Shown here: piece after piece, positions 33,250 to 42,593 of the stretch
How positions within the stretch are numbered: position 1 is the stretch's first letter
Layout: every line of letters starts with the position of its first letter
Assembly: GCA_016292745.1 (NCBI GenBank)
Contig: JAEDFO010000002.1
Coordinates: 1 to 64,000 of the forward strand
DNA: 64,000 nucleotides
Reading direction: 5' to 3'
Source: Muribaculaceae bacterium
GTDB taxonomy: Bacteria > Bacteroidota > Bacteroidia > Bacteroidales > Muribaculaceae
Notes under the pieces: model-generated
What the model was told of the DNA's origin: nothing
What the model saw: the letters and a program-made list of their open reading frames with translations, nothing else
Databases searched by the model: none
Position numbers and translations under genes: made by a program

Positions 33250-34497
33250 TTAGTCGTCGAGTTTGTGAATTACGAGGCCCGAACGGAGTTTTGGCTCGAA
33301 CCAAGTGGTCTTAGGAGGCATGATGTTGCCGGTGTCGGCAATGTTGATTAGTTGTTTCATGCTCACGGGGTAGAGGGCCAATGCTACAGCCATTTCGCCG
33401 CTGTCGACTCTGCGCTTCAGTTCTCCAAGCCCGCGGATGCCGCCAACAAAGTCAATGCGTTTGTCGCTTCGAAGGTCGGTAATTCCGAGGATATCGCGGA
33501 GTATGAGGTCAGACGAGATTGTTACGTCGAGCACACCGATTGGGTCGGCATCGTTATATGTGCCTTCTTTAGCGGTGAGTGAGTACCATTTTCCTCCAAG
33601 ATACATCGAGAAGTTGTGCAGGCAAGCCGGATGATAGATTTCGGTGCCTTTGCATTCCACTGTGAAATTCTTCTCAATGGCCTTGATGAAATCTTCTTCG
33701 CTGAGGCCGTTGAGGTCCTTGACTACACGGTTATAGTCGATAATCTTAAGATGCGATTCAGGGAAGCATACAGCCAAGAAGAAGTTGTATTCTTCGTTGC
33801 CTGTGTGGTGAGGGTTGGCTTTGGCCTTTTCGTTGCCCACCAAGGCAGCTGCGGCTGTGCGGTGGTGACCGTCGGCAATGTAAAGATATGGAATCTCGGC
33901 AAACAGCTTTGTGATGGTGTCAATCATCGTTTTGTCGCTGATAACCCAGAAATGATGTCCGAAACCGTCAGGAGCAATGAAATCGTATTCTGGTTTTTCT
34001 TTGGTTACGGTCTTGATAATTTCCTCGAGGGCAGGATTGTCGGGGAAAGCGAAGAACACCGGTTCGATGTTGGCATTGTTGATGCGCACATGTTTCATGC
34101 GGTCCTCTTCTTTGTCGCGGCGGGTCAGCTCATGTTTCTTGATGCGTCCGCTCATATAGTCGTCAACGTAAGCAGCCACGACGATGCCGTACTGTGTGCG
34201 TCCATCCATTGTCTGGGCGTAGATGTAGTAGTTTTCCTGCGGGTCCTGGACAAGCCAGCCTTTTTCCTGGAATTTGCGGAAGTTGGCCACTGCTTTGTCG
34301 TATACCTTCGGGTCGTGTTCGTCGGTACCTGGTTCAAAGTCGATTTCAGGTTTGATGATGTGGTAAAGCGATTTCTCGTTACCGGCACATTCATTGCGTG
34401 CTTCTTCCGAACTGAGTACATCGTAAGGGCGTGATGCTACCTCAGTGATTAGTTCTTTTGGAGGACGTAAGCCTCTGAATGGTTTTACTCGTGCCAT
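33250..34497 (-). CDS. DUF1015 family protein
   Basis: Encodes 415 residues, cytosolic. The family start VKPFRGLRPP followed by ASRPYDVLSSEEAR, the middle YGIVVAAYVDDY..G.IKKHE.TR.DKEEDR, and the strongly conserved YIADGHHRTAAAA (about 210) identify DUF1015. The ADGHHR histidines look like a metal or catalytic site, but no activity is established. It follows purA by 15 nt, forming a fur-purA-DUF1015 unit. A long open frame on the opposite strand (33616-34434) is a shadow of this gene. Confidence 0.88.
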   Translation of the reverse strand: MARVKPFRGLRPPKELITEVASRPYDVLSSEEARNECAGNEKSLYHIIKPEIDFEPGTDEHDPKVYDKAVANFRKFQEKGWLVQDPQENYYIYAQTMDGRTQYGIVVAAYVDDYMSGRIKKHELTRRDKEEDRMKHVRINNANIEPVFFAFPDNPALEEIIKTVTKEKPEYDFIAPDGFGHHFWVISDKTMIDTITKLFAEIPYLYIADGHHRTAAAALVGNEKAKANPHHTGNEEYNFFLAVCFPESHLKIIDYNRVVKDLNGLSEEDFIKAIEKNFTVECKGTEIYHPACLHNFSMYLGGKWYSLTAKEGTYNDADPIGVLDVTISSDLILRDILGITDLRSDKRIDFVGGIRGLGELKRRVDSGEMAVALALYPVSMKQLINIADTGNIMPPKTTWFEPKLRSGLVIHKLDD

Positions 34498-34512
34498 TTT
34501 TCTAATGATTGA

Positions 34513-35778
34513 TTATTTGCGAATTATGGTTTGCTCACGGTCGGGACCAACAGAAACAATTGTTATGGGCACGTTTAGTTCTTTTTCCAGGAATGCGATG
34601 TAGTTCTTGAAATTCTCTGGGAATTCATCTTCGCTCTTTATTGTTGTCATGTTGGTTTTCCAGCCGGGAAGCTCTTTGTAAATAGGGGTAAGGTTGCTCT
34701 CGATGGAGTATGGGAAATCGGTGGTCGTGGTACCATCGATGTCGTAAGCCACACAAGCCTTGATGGTGTCGAAACTGTCGAGCACGTCGCTCTTCATCAT
34801 TATCAGCTGAGTGACGCCATTTAGCATGATGGTGTAGCGGAGAGCTACAAGGTCAACCCATCCGCATCGGCGTTCGCGTCCGGTTACGGCGCCGTATTCG
34901 TGGCCGAGATCGCGGATTTTCTTTCCGGTTTCGTCGTGCAGCTCAGTTGGGAACGGTCCGCTGCCCACTCTGGTGCAGTATGCTTTGAAGATGCCGAACA
35001 CGTCGCCAATCTTGTTAGGTGCAACGCCAAGGCCGGTACATGCACCTGCGCATATGGTGTTTGATGATGTTACGAACGGATATGAACCGAAATCAACGTC
35101 GAGCAGGCTGCCCTGAGCACCTTCGCACAAGATGCTCTTGCCTTGGGCAAGCAGCTTGTTAACGTAGTGCTCGCTGTCGATAAGTTCGTATTGCTGAAGA
35201 TATTTAACAGCGTCGAGCCATTTGGCTTCAGCCTCGGCAATGTCGGGAGTTTCGCCGGTGATTGCCTTCAGAAGCTCGATGTGGCGCTTCTTGGCGGCAG
35301 CATAGCGGTTGTCGAAGTCGAGCAGAGTGTCGCCGATTCGCAGACCGTTGCGGCTGGTCTTGTCGGTGTATGTCGGACCGATGCCTTTGCCGGTGGTGCC
35401 AATCTTGGCATCGCCTTTGAGTTTCTCGTAAGCGGCATCGAGCAGCCTGTGGGTGGGCATAATCAGATGGGCTTTCTTTGAGATTTTCAGTATATGTTTA
35501 ATGTCGACACCGCTTTTTTCGAGCGATTCGGCTTCTTCTCTAAACAATACCGGGTCGAGAACCACCCCATTTCCGATGATGTTGACCTGGCCGTGCTGGA
35601 ATATTCCCGATGGAATAGAGCGGAGCACATATTTCTTGCCTTCAAATTCAAGAGTATGTCCGGCGTTTGGGCCTCCCTGGAACCGTGCCACTACGTCGTA
35701 GCGAGGAGTCAACACGTCAACCACTTTGCCTTTACCTTCATCGCCCCATTGCAATCCGAGAAGAACATCAATTTTCAT
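34513..35778 (-). CDS. purA: Adenylosuccinate synthetase
   Basis: Encodes 421 residues, the normal length. It joins IMP and aspartate using GTP, the first committed step to AMP. Present are the GTP-binding N-terminus LGLQWGDEGKGK (catalytic Asp and Lys), GGPNAGHT, the IMP-binding GTTGKGIGPTY, and the TGRERRCGWVDLVALRY region. The ATG at 35778 gives the family start MKIDVLLGLQ; upstream in-frame codons would run into the fur gene. Only 26 nt separate it from fur, so they are cotranscribed. Confidence 0.97.
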   Translation of the reverse strand: MKIDVLLGLQWGDEGKGKVVDVLTPRYDVVARFQGGPNAGHTLEFEGKKYVLRSIPSGIFQHGQVNIIGNGVVLDPVLFREEAESLEKSGVDIKHILKISKKAHLIMPTHRLLDAAYEKLKGDAKIGTTGKGIGPTYTDKTSRNGLRIGDTLLDFDNRYAAAKKRHIELLKAITGETPDIAEAEAKWLDAVKYLQQYELIDSEHYVNKLLAQGKSILCEGAQGSLLDVDFGSYPFVTSSNTICAGACTGLGVAPNKIGDVFGIFKAYCTRVGSGPFPTELHDETGKKIRDLGHEYGAVTGRERRCGWVDLVALRYTIMLNGVTQLIMMKSDVLDSFDTIKACVAYDIDGTTTTDFPYSIESNLTPIYKELPGWKTNMTTIKSEDEFPENFKNYIAFLEKELNVPITIVSVGPDREQTIIRK

Positions 35779-35804
35779 AATAATTATTCTATTATAGGTT
35801 TTAG

Positions 35805-36272
35805 TTATTGTTTTTTCGATTGTTTTAGCCGGCGCAAACAGTTGTTGCAGATGCCGTAGACGTAAAATGAAAAGTACGATATGGTGAATGCGTTGTATTT
35901 CTTTGAGTTCATGTACAAAACGAATTCGGGGTCTTTCACATCCTTTATCTTTCCGCATTCGGTGCAGATAAGGTGGTGATGGTTGGCCTTGCTCAGCAGT
36001 TTTTCGTATTGGGCTTGCTGGTCGCCGAATTGCAGTTTTCGTAGTATACCGCATTCACACAGCAGATTCACAGTGTTGTACACTGTGGCTCTGCTCACAT
36101 GATATGTGTCCTTTTCCAACGACAGGTAAAGGGAGTCGACGTCGAAATGGTCGTCGATTGACAGTATTTTGCCGAGAATCGTCGATCGTTCCGGTGTGTT
36201 GCGCAGTTTGCGCTGGCGCAAATACTCCGTAAAGCGCTCAAAGGCATTTGTCTTTACCTTTTCGTCAAGCAT
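35805..36272 (-). CDS. Fur family transcriptional regulator
   Basis: Encodes 155 residues. A winged-helix DNA-binding domain (about 15-90, with RNTPERSTIL and the recognition region SRATVYNTVNLLCECGIL) is followed by the dimerisation/metal domain with HHHLICTECGKI (about 103) and a second CxxC, CNNC (about 144), giving the structural zinc site. Fur-family proteins sense iron, zinc, manganese or peroxide; which one cannot be read from sequence with certainty. It heads an operon with purA. A consensus promoter lies 36 nt upstream. Confidence 0.92.
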   Translation of the reverse strand: MLDEKVKTNAFERFTEYLRQRKLRNTPERSTILGKILSIDDHFDVDSLYLSLEKDTYHVSRATVYNTVNLLCECGILRKLQFGDQQAQYEKLLSKANHHHLICTECGKIKDVKDPEFVLYMNSKKYNAFTISYFSFYVYGICNNCLRRLKQSKKQ

Positions 36273-36307
36273 CTGTTAAATGTTTGTCCGTCGTTCTTTG
36301 TCTTATG

Positions 36308-36338
36308 CAAAGATAACTCTTCAAATCTTCGATTCAAA
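36308..36338 (-). promoter_or_regulatory. Consensus promoter of the fur-purA-DUF1015 operon
   Basis: On the minus strand TTTG (36338-36335), 19 nt, TATCTTTG (36315-36308). Confidence 0.65.
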
Positions 36339-36425
36339 ACAAACAAGGCACAATTTATCATCGGAATGTCCGGTTTTTCGACGAAAAAAACTTAGTTGGC
36401 TAAGGTGTATGCGCTAACTTTCCAT

Positions 36426-36433
36426 TAACTTTG
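36426..36433 (+). promoter_or_regulatory. -7 box of the EamA exporter gene
   Basis: TAACTTTG (TAnnTTTG) lies 50 nt before the ATG. The -33 element is not clear. Confidence 0.5.
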
Positions 36434-36482
36434 CAGCCATAATCGGTGTGGCCATGTGTTGTGGCTATGATAATAGGCAATT

Positions 36483-37370
36483 ATGAATCAGAAAATCACA
36501 TTTGGCTTAGTGGTGCTGGCTCTGCTGATGGAACTCATGTGGGGCGTTTCGTTTATTTCCACAAAATATCTGCTTTTGGCCGGGCTCAATGCATCACAAA
36601 TATATATCATTCGCTTCGGCATTGCCTATTGTTGCATGCTGGCGGTGAGCCGCAAGAATTTCGGCATTACCAACTGGCACGATGAGTTGCTGTTCCTGTT
36701 TTGTGGGCTTACGGGAGGCTCGCTCTATTTCATCACCGAGAATGCCGCATTAAATCATACTTTGGTGTCGAATGTCGGGCTCATTGTTACCATTTCGCCG
36801 CTGCTCACGGCGTTGTTGTCGGCAGTGGTGATGCGTAAAGAGCGGATATCGCGAGCCTTGGTAATTGGCTCGGTTACGGCCTTCATAGGCGTGGCGTTTG
36901 TAATCTATAATTCCAGTTTTCAGATACGTATAAGCCCCTTGGGCGATTTGTTGTCGCTGTTGGCGGCTCTTAGCTGGGCCATATATTCTGTAGCTTTGCT
37001 GTTTGTCAAGACTCATCGATATTCAACAATTGTGGTCACTCGCAAGGTGTTTTTCTATGGCATTGTCACGAGCATACCATTTGCCTTTATGCTTCATTCC
37101 GACATCAGCGCATCGGTGTTTTCCGATGGATGGGTATTATTCAATCTGGTGTTCCTCGGGCTTGGAGCATCGATGAGCGCTTTCCTTATATGGAACTGGT
37201 TGGTAAAGTGCATTGGTGCGGTGAAATCGTCTAATTTCCTTTATCTCGGGCCGATAATCACGTTGGCGGCATCGGCTATAATGCTTGGTGAGAGGGTAAC
37301 CGTGATAGGCTATATTGGTTGCGTGCTGATTCTTGGCGGCGTGATACTTGGCGAGAAACTGCGTTTCTGA
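36483..37370 (+). CDS. EamA/DMT family transporter
   Basis: Encodes 295 residues with ten predicted transmembrane segments in two EamA halves (each about 130 residues). Typical features are MELMWGVSFISTKYLLL at the first helix, ENAALNHTLVSNVGLIVTISPLLTALLS in the first half, and LVKCIGAVKSSNFLYLGPIITLAAS in the second. The family exports amino acids, nucleobases and other metabolites; the substrate here cannot be told. It has its own -7 box. Its TGA ends one base before the stop codon of the convergent AlkD-like gene, with no room for a separate terminator. Confidence 0.9.
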   Translation: MNQKITFGLVVLALLMELMWGVSFISTKYLLLAGLNASQIYIIRFGIAYCCMLAVSRKNFGITNWHDELLFLFCGLTGGSLYFITENAALNHTLVSNVGLIVTISPLLTALLSAVVMRKERISRALVIGSVTAFIGVAFVIYNSSFQIRISPLGDLLSLLAALSWAIYSVALLFVKTHRYSTIVVTRKVFFYGIVTSIPFAFMLHSDISASVFSDGWVLFNLVFLGLGASMSAFLIWNWLVKCIGAVKSSNFLYLGPIITLAASAIMLGERVTVIGYIGCVLILGGVILGEKLRF

Positions 37371-37892
37371 TTAGGCCATCCGTTCCAGCAGATTTGCTTT
37401 AAGGCCTTTTATCGCGTTGCTGTCTGAGTCGTCGGGCTTGATAGCATTGCGCAATGCATCGCGGAATTCGGCACTCGAATTGTCGACTATGTTGAGCGCC
37501 AACCGCAGGGCAGAGTAGATGTGCTCGCTGATGCCGAAAAGCTGCAGACACAGTGGCTCGGCAAAAGATGTTCTGCGTAGTAATTTGTGGCAAAGAATAT
37601 CGGTGGTTTCGACACAAACACATTCCTTAATCATTTTCAGCGCGTCGTTTTGGCCGATAGCATCTGACGGCATAATCATTGGTGCCAGAAGCTGCGCTTC
37701 GCGGCAAGACGTGTCTGCCCATAGCTCGCGGGCAAGGCTTGCATCGAGTCCGATAAGCCGGGCAATGTCGGTAATCTGTGGCAGATTCAGCCCGAATATT
37801 ATTCGGTGAGGGTCGCCGGCTTTGCGTAGGGTGTCGGCAATTATGCCGTTGCGGAAGGTATAGAATTGTTGTCTGATTTCCTTTATTGTCAT
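37371..37892 (-). CDS. AlkD-like HEAT-repeat protein (DNA alkylation repair family)
   Basis: Encodes 173 residues. An all-helical, leucine-rich sequence with repeated helical hairpins (IFGLNLPQITDIARLIG, LARELWADTSCREAQLLAPMIM, DILCHKLLRRTSFAEPL). The motif LARELW.....REAQLLA is typical of AlkC/AlkD DNA glycosylase-like proteins. It is shorter than AlkD (about 235 residues), and the catalytic Asp/Trp/Arg set cannot be confirmed by eye, so it may be a HEAT-like relative without activity. I chose the ATG at 37892 because upstream in-frame codons have no family match. It converges with the EamA gene, stop against stop. Confidence 0.7.
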   Translation of the reverse strand: MTIKEIRQQFYTFRNGIIADTLRKAGDPHRIIFGLNLPQITDIARLIGLDASLARELWADTSCREAQLLAPMIMPSDAIGQNDALKMIKECVCVETTDILCHKLLRRTSFAEPLCLQLFGISEHIYSALRLALNIVDNSSAEFRDALRNAIKPDDSDSNAIKGLKANLLERMA

Positions 37893-37940
37893 TGTTCCTG
37901 TAGTTTTGTACAAAAATAGTGAAACAAATGTGCCGATACA

Positions 37941-37987
37941 AGAAGCCACGACCAAAATACGTATGGCCGTGGCTTCTGTGGGTTGAT
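37941..37987 (-). terminator. Terminator of the dxr-rseP-rlmI-dpp3 operon
   Basis: AGAAGCCACG (37941-37950) pairs with CGTGGCTTCT (37978-37987), 12 nt after the dpp3 stop on the minus strand. Confidence 0.65.
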
Positions 37988-37998
37988 ATCAGTGTTGA

Positions 37999-40005
37999 TT
38001 ATTTTGTCAGAGGAGAATAATCGCGAGCATATCGGAGCATCTGGTCAACATATCCCTCGGTGTAGTCAATCTTAACGTCGGTAATGTTGCCGGCGTTGTC
38101 GTAAACCGGTTTGTATACAGGGTTGACGAATCCTTTGTAAGGGGCAATGTCGAGTTTCGAGTAACGGTTGAGTATTTCCTGGTGAAGAGATTGGTCGACT
38201 TTCACAGCATATTTCTCAACTAACTCGCGCCCGGCATCGTAGTCGCCTTCCGACTTGATGCGTTGTATTTCGCTCAGCAATTCGCCAAAGAGTCCGCGAA
38301 GTTTTGCGTAGTCGTTGATTTTCAGGTAAGTCTTGCCGTCTTTCTTTACCAGTTCCACCACATTGTCCTTCTTGCCGTGCTCCATGGCCCATTCGGCAAT
38401 GAGCTTGCGGTTGCGCATATGAGCTTCTTCGATGTCCTTTCCTGGCTCGATGCGCATAAGCTGGGTCATAAGACCGTTAAGCATATATTTGTAATATTCA
38501 GCCTTATAGGCATTCGGATTGTCGAGCAGTCCGAGGTCGACGAGTTTCTGGTCGGCAAGATAGTAGAGCGCGAACAGGTCAGCGCGGGTTTCCTCAAGAG
38601 TCGAGCCATGCTCCTTCAGTGCGTCGGGATCAACACCCGGAAGTAGTTTGCCCGAGCCATGGCCGAGGCATTCATGGAGGTCGGTGTGCAAGTTGTCGGT
38701 GATAAAGAGATATTTGTCGAGCAGGTCACGGTCGGCCTGTTCAAGAACGAATTCCTCGTTGAAACCGTTGCCGTGCGAAGCTTTGTCGTAGGCATCGGTA
38801 ATGTTTTCGATAGTTACCGACTTAGAACCGTGCTCGGCGCGAATCCAGTTGGCGTTAGGGAGGTTGATGCCGATAGGAGTTGCCGGGTAGGAGTCGCCGG
38901 CAAGGATGCAGGCTGTGATAACCTTGGCAGATACACCTTTCACTTCATCTTTCTTGAAGCGTGCATCGACTGGCGAGTGCTCTTCAAACCATTTCGCATT
39001 GCTGCTAAGTACCTCGGTGCGGTGCGATGCGCTTTCATTCTTGAAGTTGACAATTGATTCCCATGCGCCAGTCATTCCCAGAGGGTCGCCATACGACTCG
39101 ATGAAACCGTTGATAAAGTCGACGCGGCTCTTGGTGTCTTCGACCCACATAATAGAGTAGTCGTCGAACGATTTCAGGTTGCCGCTGATATAGTAGTCAA
39201 TGAGTTTTTGGATTGTACGGCGCTGAACATCGTTTTCAGCCACACTGGCAGCTTTGTCAAGCCAATAGATAATGCGCTTGATGGCTTTTGAGTATAGGCC
39301 GCCAACGCAGTAAACCTCTTCTTCAACCTTTCCGTCCTTTTTCACCACCTTGGCGTTCAAACCGTATGAAATGGGGCGTGGATCGTTGGGTTTCTTAAGC
39401 GATGCATAGTACTCTTCAACCTCTTTTTGAGTTACGCCTTCGTAAAGGTTGTTGGCAGAGGTAACAATCAAGTCCTCACCGGCAGCCTGGTTAACACGCT
39501 TGGCGCGGTATTGCGGGTCGAAGATGGTCTTTACCGTTTCGTCGAGAGCGGCCTTGGTGCGTACAGCCTCGGGTTTTTCCTTGAGTTTGCGCACTTCGCC
39601 AAGAAAGAACGCCTTGCTGAATTCGGGTACAAACTTGTCGGTAGAGTAATGGTGATGTATGCCATTGCCAAACCATACTTGCTTAAGATACTTCTCAAAT
39701 GCCTTGAACTCCTTTGAATTCTTGTCGCCTTTGTAATTAACGTATATTTTCTCGAGCAATTGACGGATGGCAAGGTTGTTGCTGCCGTTTTGGTCGAAGA
39801 GGATGTCGCGGCCCTCGAGAGCTGCCTCGGTGAGGTAGTATACAAGTTTCTTCTGATTGAGCGACAGCTCGTCGAATCCAGGTACTTCGTAGCGGAGCAC
39901 CTCGATGTCGGCAAAGCGGTCGACATGATAGTTGAAGTTTGCTGCAGTAGTCATGTCAAACGATGATAATGCAATGATTGTTGCAAATAATATTCCTTTT
40001 TTCAT
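37999..40005 (-). CDS. Dipeptidyl peptidase III-type metallopeptidase (M49)
   Basis: Encodes 668 residues. It has a signal peptide (about 1-21), so export to the periplasm is likely. The zinc motif HECLGH (His444, Glu445, His449), one residue longer than the usual HExxH, is the hallmark of peptidase family M49. The second ligand motif EETRADLFALYYLAD follows about 35-40 residues later. M49 enzymes remove dipeptides from N-termini; the HECLGH form is known from Bacteroides thetaiotaomicron. It is the last gene of a tight minus-strand operon (16 nt after the methyltransferase) and is followed by a hairpin. Confidence 0.93.
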   Translation of the reverse strand: MKKGILFATIIALSSFDMTTAANFNYHVDRFADIEVLRYEVPGFDELSLNQKKLVYYLTEAALEGRDILFDQNGSNNLAIRQLLEKIYVNYKGDKNSKEFKAFEKYLKQVWFGNGIHHHYSTDKFVPEFSKAFFLGEVRKLKEKPEAVRTKAALDETVKTIFDPQYRAKRVNQAAGEDLIVTSANNLYEGVTQKEVEEYYASLKKPNDPRPISYGLNAKVVKKDGKVEEEVYCVGGLYSKAIKRIIYWLDKAASVAENDVQRRTIQKLIDYYISGNLKSFDDYSIMWVEDTKSRVDFINGFIESYGDPLGMTGAWESIVNFKNESASHRTEVLSSNAKWFEEHSPVDARFKKDEVKGVSAKVITACILAGDSYPATPIGINLPNANWIRAEHGSKSVTIENITDAYDKASHGNGFNEEFVLEQADRDLLDKYLFITDNLHTDLHECLGHGSGKLLPGVDPDALKEHGSTLEETRADLFALYYLADQKLVDLGLLDNPNAYKAEYYKYMLNGLMTQLMRIEPGKDIEEAHMRNRKLIAEWAMEHGKKDNVVELVKKDGKTYLKINDYAKLRGLFGELLSEIQRIKSEGDYDAGRELVEKYAVKVDQSLHQEILNRYSKLDIAPYKGFVNPVYKPVYDNAGNITDVKIDYTEGYVDQMLRYARDYSPLTK

Positions 40006-40021
40006 ATTTCGTAATTATAGT

Positions 40022-41206
40022 TTATTCAACGTATAGAACCAAACCCTTCAAATATTCGCCCTCAGGGTGATAAATGTTAATTGGGTGGTCGGCAGGTTGG
40101 GTTAGCTGATGCAGTATACGCACTTTGCGGCGCGACATAGCTGCTGCGCTGAACACTGCCAGCCTGAATTGCTCGCGCGACACTGCCTGCGAACAAGAGA
40201 AGGTGAACAGAATGCCTCCCGGTTTGATTTTGTCGAATGCCTTGGCATTGAGTTTCTTGTATCCTATAAGGGCATTCTTCAAAGCGCTTTTGTGCTTGGC
40301 AAATGCCGGGGGGTCGAGTATGATGAGGTCGTAGGCGTCGGTTGGCATATCGTCGAGATACTTGAATGCATCTTCGGCAAATGCCTCGTGACGATTGTCG
40401 CCCGGGAAATTCAGTTCCACATTGTTTCGGGTGAGTTGGATTGCCTTCGATGAACTGTCGACAGAGTGCACCAAAGTGGCACCACCGCGCATGGCATAGA
40501 ACGAGAAGCCTCCGGTGTAGCAGAACATATTGAGCACTTTGCGGCCGTGAGCATATTTCTCAAGAAGGGCGCGGTTGTCGCGCTGATCGACGAAAAATCC
40601 GGTTTTCTGTCCCTTCAACCAGTCGGAATGGAACTTAAGACCGTTTTCCATGGCAACGTTGGTCTCGAACTGGCCAATGAGATAATCGTTTTGAGCATCG
40701 AGGTGCGCCTTGTAGGGAAGGGTGGTTTCCGATTTATAGTACACATTCTTTATGTCGATTCCCGGCAGTTTTACCAGCGCCTCGGCAAAAATATTGCGCG
40801 CGAAGTGCATACCGGGTGAATGGGCTTGCAGAACGGCGGTGTTGCCGTAGATATCAACCACCAGACCGGGCAGAAAATCGCCCTCGCCGTGTACCAGACG
40901 GAAGGCATTGTTGTCGGGGCGAATCAGCCCGAGGGCCTTACGAACTTCAAGCGCTTCGTTCAGTCGGTTGAAGAAGAAATCGGAGTCGATATCGGTGTCG
41001 GAGAAAGAGAGTATTCGCACCATTATGCTGCCAATCTGGAAATGCCCGTTGCCAATGTGGCGGCCGTTGTTGGCATATACCGAAACAATGTCGCCTTCCT
41101 CAATATCTTCATCGGCATGAGCAATGGCTCCTGAGAATACCCAAGGATGGAATCGGTCGAGCGATTCCTCCTTGCCCCGTTTCAATGTTATTTGTTTATA
41201 TTGCAT
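40022..41206 (-). CDS. RlmI-like 23S rRNA (cytosine-5) methyltransferase
   Basis: Encodes 394 residues. An N-terminal PUA-like domain (about 1-75, LKRGKEESLDRFHPWVFSGAI) is followed by a central EEHEE-type region. A Rossmann SAM-binding methyltransferase fold comes next: KTGFFVDQRDNR, VLNMFCYTGGFSFYAM, and the catalytic DLIILDPPAFAKHK near 300. The domain set is that of RlmI/YccW, which modifies 23S rRNA; target position in this organism is inferred. It starts 4 nt after the rseP stop, so it belongs to the dxr operon. Confidence 0.9.
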   Translation of the reverse strand: MQYKQITLKRGKEESLDRFHPWVFSGAIAHADEDIEEGDIVSVYANNGRHIGNGHFQIGSIMVRILSFSDTDIDSDFFFNRLNEALEVRKALGLIRPDNNAFRLVHGEGDFLPGLVVDIYGNTAVLQAHSPGMHFARNIFAEALVKLPGIDIKNVYYKSETTLPYKAHLDAQNDYLIGQFETNVAMENGLKFHSDWLKGQKTGFFVDQRDNRALLEKYAHGRKVLNMFCYTGGFSFYAMRGGATLVHSVDSSSKAIQLTRNNVELNFPGDNRHEAFAEDAFKYLDDMPTDAYDLIILDPPAFAKHKSALKNALIGYKKLNAKAFDKIKPGGILFTFSCSQAVSREQFRLAVFSAAAMSRRKVRILHQLTQPADHPINIYHPEGEYLKGLVLYVE

Positions 41207-41210
41207 TCGC

Positions 41211-42578
41211 TTATTTTATTAAGAATCGGTAAATGTCGTTGCCGTTGGCATAGATGAGCAGGGCAAACAGCAGTATCATACCGGTAATCTGAGCATATTC
41301 AAGGAATTTATCGCTGAGCTTTCGGCCGCTGACGATTTCAACAATCAGGAACAGCACATGTCCGCCGTCGAGGGCCGGAATGGGCAGAATGTTCATGAAA
41401 GCGAGTATAACCGACAGAAATGCAGTGATGTTCCAGAATCCGAACCAGTCCCATTTGTCGGGGAATACGCTGCCGATGGCTCCGAATCCGCCAAGGCTCT
41501 GTGCACCTTCTTTGGTGAACACCAGCTTCATCTGTGAAACGTAGCTCTTCAGTTTTTCCACGCCAAGAACCACTCCACGCGGTATCGATTCCAATAGACC
41601 ATATTTCTTGTATTGAACTGGATAAATCTTGTCGATGCTTTGCAGTGCAACACCAATCTTGCCGTTTTCGTTAATCTCAACCTGTGCGTTCTCCACTGTG
41701 CCGTTGCGCTTGAAGGCAATGGTTGCAGTGGTGCCTTTGTGGCTGTTCAGCTCTTTTGAGAAGAGGTCGAACGACGGGGTGGCAATACCGTTAACCGACA
41801 TTATTGCGTCGCCTTCCTGCAAGCCTGCCTTGGATGCGCCCATGCCGTTTTCGGTGCTGAGCACCACCACAGGCATGCGGTAGGTCATGAAAAAGCTTTT
41901 CGATTCTTCAATCTCCTTGTTGGCCTTCAGTGCAAAACCGTCGGGTATCAGAATTGTCACAGTTGAATCGTTGCGCATCACAGTCACTTCCTTTGCGGTT
42001 ACCATTTTCATGATGTTGTCGCCGGTGAGATAGTCGAGCTGTTCGCCGTCGGCTGTCAAGGGAATGTCGCCGTCAACGAAGCCAATGGAGTGGGCCGATT
42101 CGCAATATGCCATTCCGGCAGTGGCATCCTTGAAGAGCACATACGATTCGCCCCAATGGTAAACCACTCCGGCATATATAACCATTGCAAGAATGAAATT
42201 GAAGAGTACTCCGGCAATCATTATAAGCAGACGTTGATAAGCTGGCTTCGCGCGGAACTCCCATGGCTTAACCGGTTGTGCCATTTGCTCTTTGTCCATC
42301 GATTCGTCAATCATTCCGGCTATCTTTACATATCCGCCCAGCGGAAGCCATCCGATGCCATATTCTGTGTCGCGCCATGTCGATTTGTCGGGGTCGGCAT
42401 TGGCTGCCTTTTTGGGCTTATATTTATATAATGAGAACCAAGGGTCGAAAAACAGATAAAATTTTTCGACTTTCACGCCAAAGATGCGTGCAAATATATA
42501 GTGCCCAAACTCATGTATTGTCACCAATATTGCGAGTGCGAGCATCAGCTGAAGTGCTTTTATCAGAAATGTTTCCAT
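41211..42578 (-). CDS. rseP: RseP-type site-2 zinc metalloprotease
   Basis: Encodes 455 residues. An intramembrane protease with the zinc motif HEFGH (His22, Glu23, His26) in the first helix, the second conserved membrane motif NILPIPALDGGHVLFL (about 395) and a PDZ-like segment between (about 200-310, KAGLQEGDAIMSVNGI). Homologues cut membrane anti-sigma factors or signal peptide remnants inside the inner membrane. dxr-rseP order is common in bacteria. Here rseP begins 15 nt after dxr and ends 4 nt before the methyltransferase. Confidence 0.95.
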   Translation of the reverse strand: METFLIKALQLMLALAILVTIHEFGHYIFARIFGVKVEKFYLFFDPWFSLYKYKPKKAANADPDKSTWRDTEYGIGWLPLGGYVKIAGMIDESMDKEQMAQPVKPWEFRAKPAYQRLLIMIAGVLFNFILAMVIYAGVVYHWGESYVLFKDATAGMAYCESAHSIGFVDGDIPLTADGEQLDYLTGDNIMKMVTAKEVTVMRNDSTVTILIPDGFALKANKEIEESKSFFMTYRMPVVVLSTENGMGASKAGLQEGDAIMSVNGIATPSFDLFSKELNSHKGTTATIAFKRNGTVENAQVEINENGKIGVALQSIDKIYPVQYKKYGLLESIPRGVVLGVEKLKSYVSQMKLVFTKEGAQSLGGFGAIGSVFPDKWDWFGFWNITAFLSVILAFMNILPIPALDGGHVLFLIVEIVSGRKLSDKFLEYAQITGMILLFALLIYANGNDIYRFLIK

Positions 42579-42593
42579 TTTAGTGTCGATGTT

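Noticed and set aside
33616..34434. Open frame of 272 codons on the + strand inside the DUF1015 gene
   Set aside because: Antisense shadow of a well-conserved gene. No start context or protein family signal.
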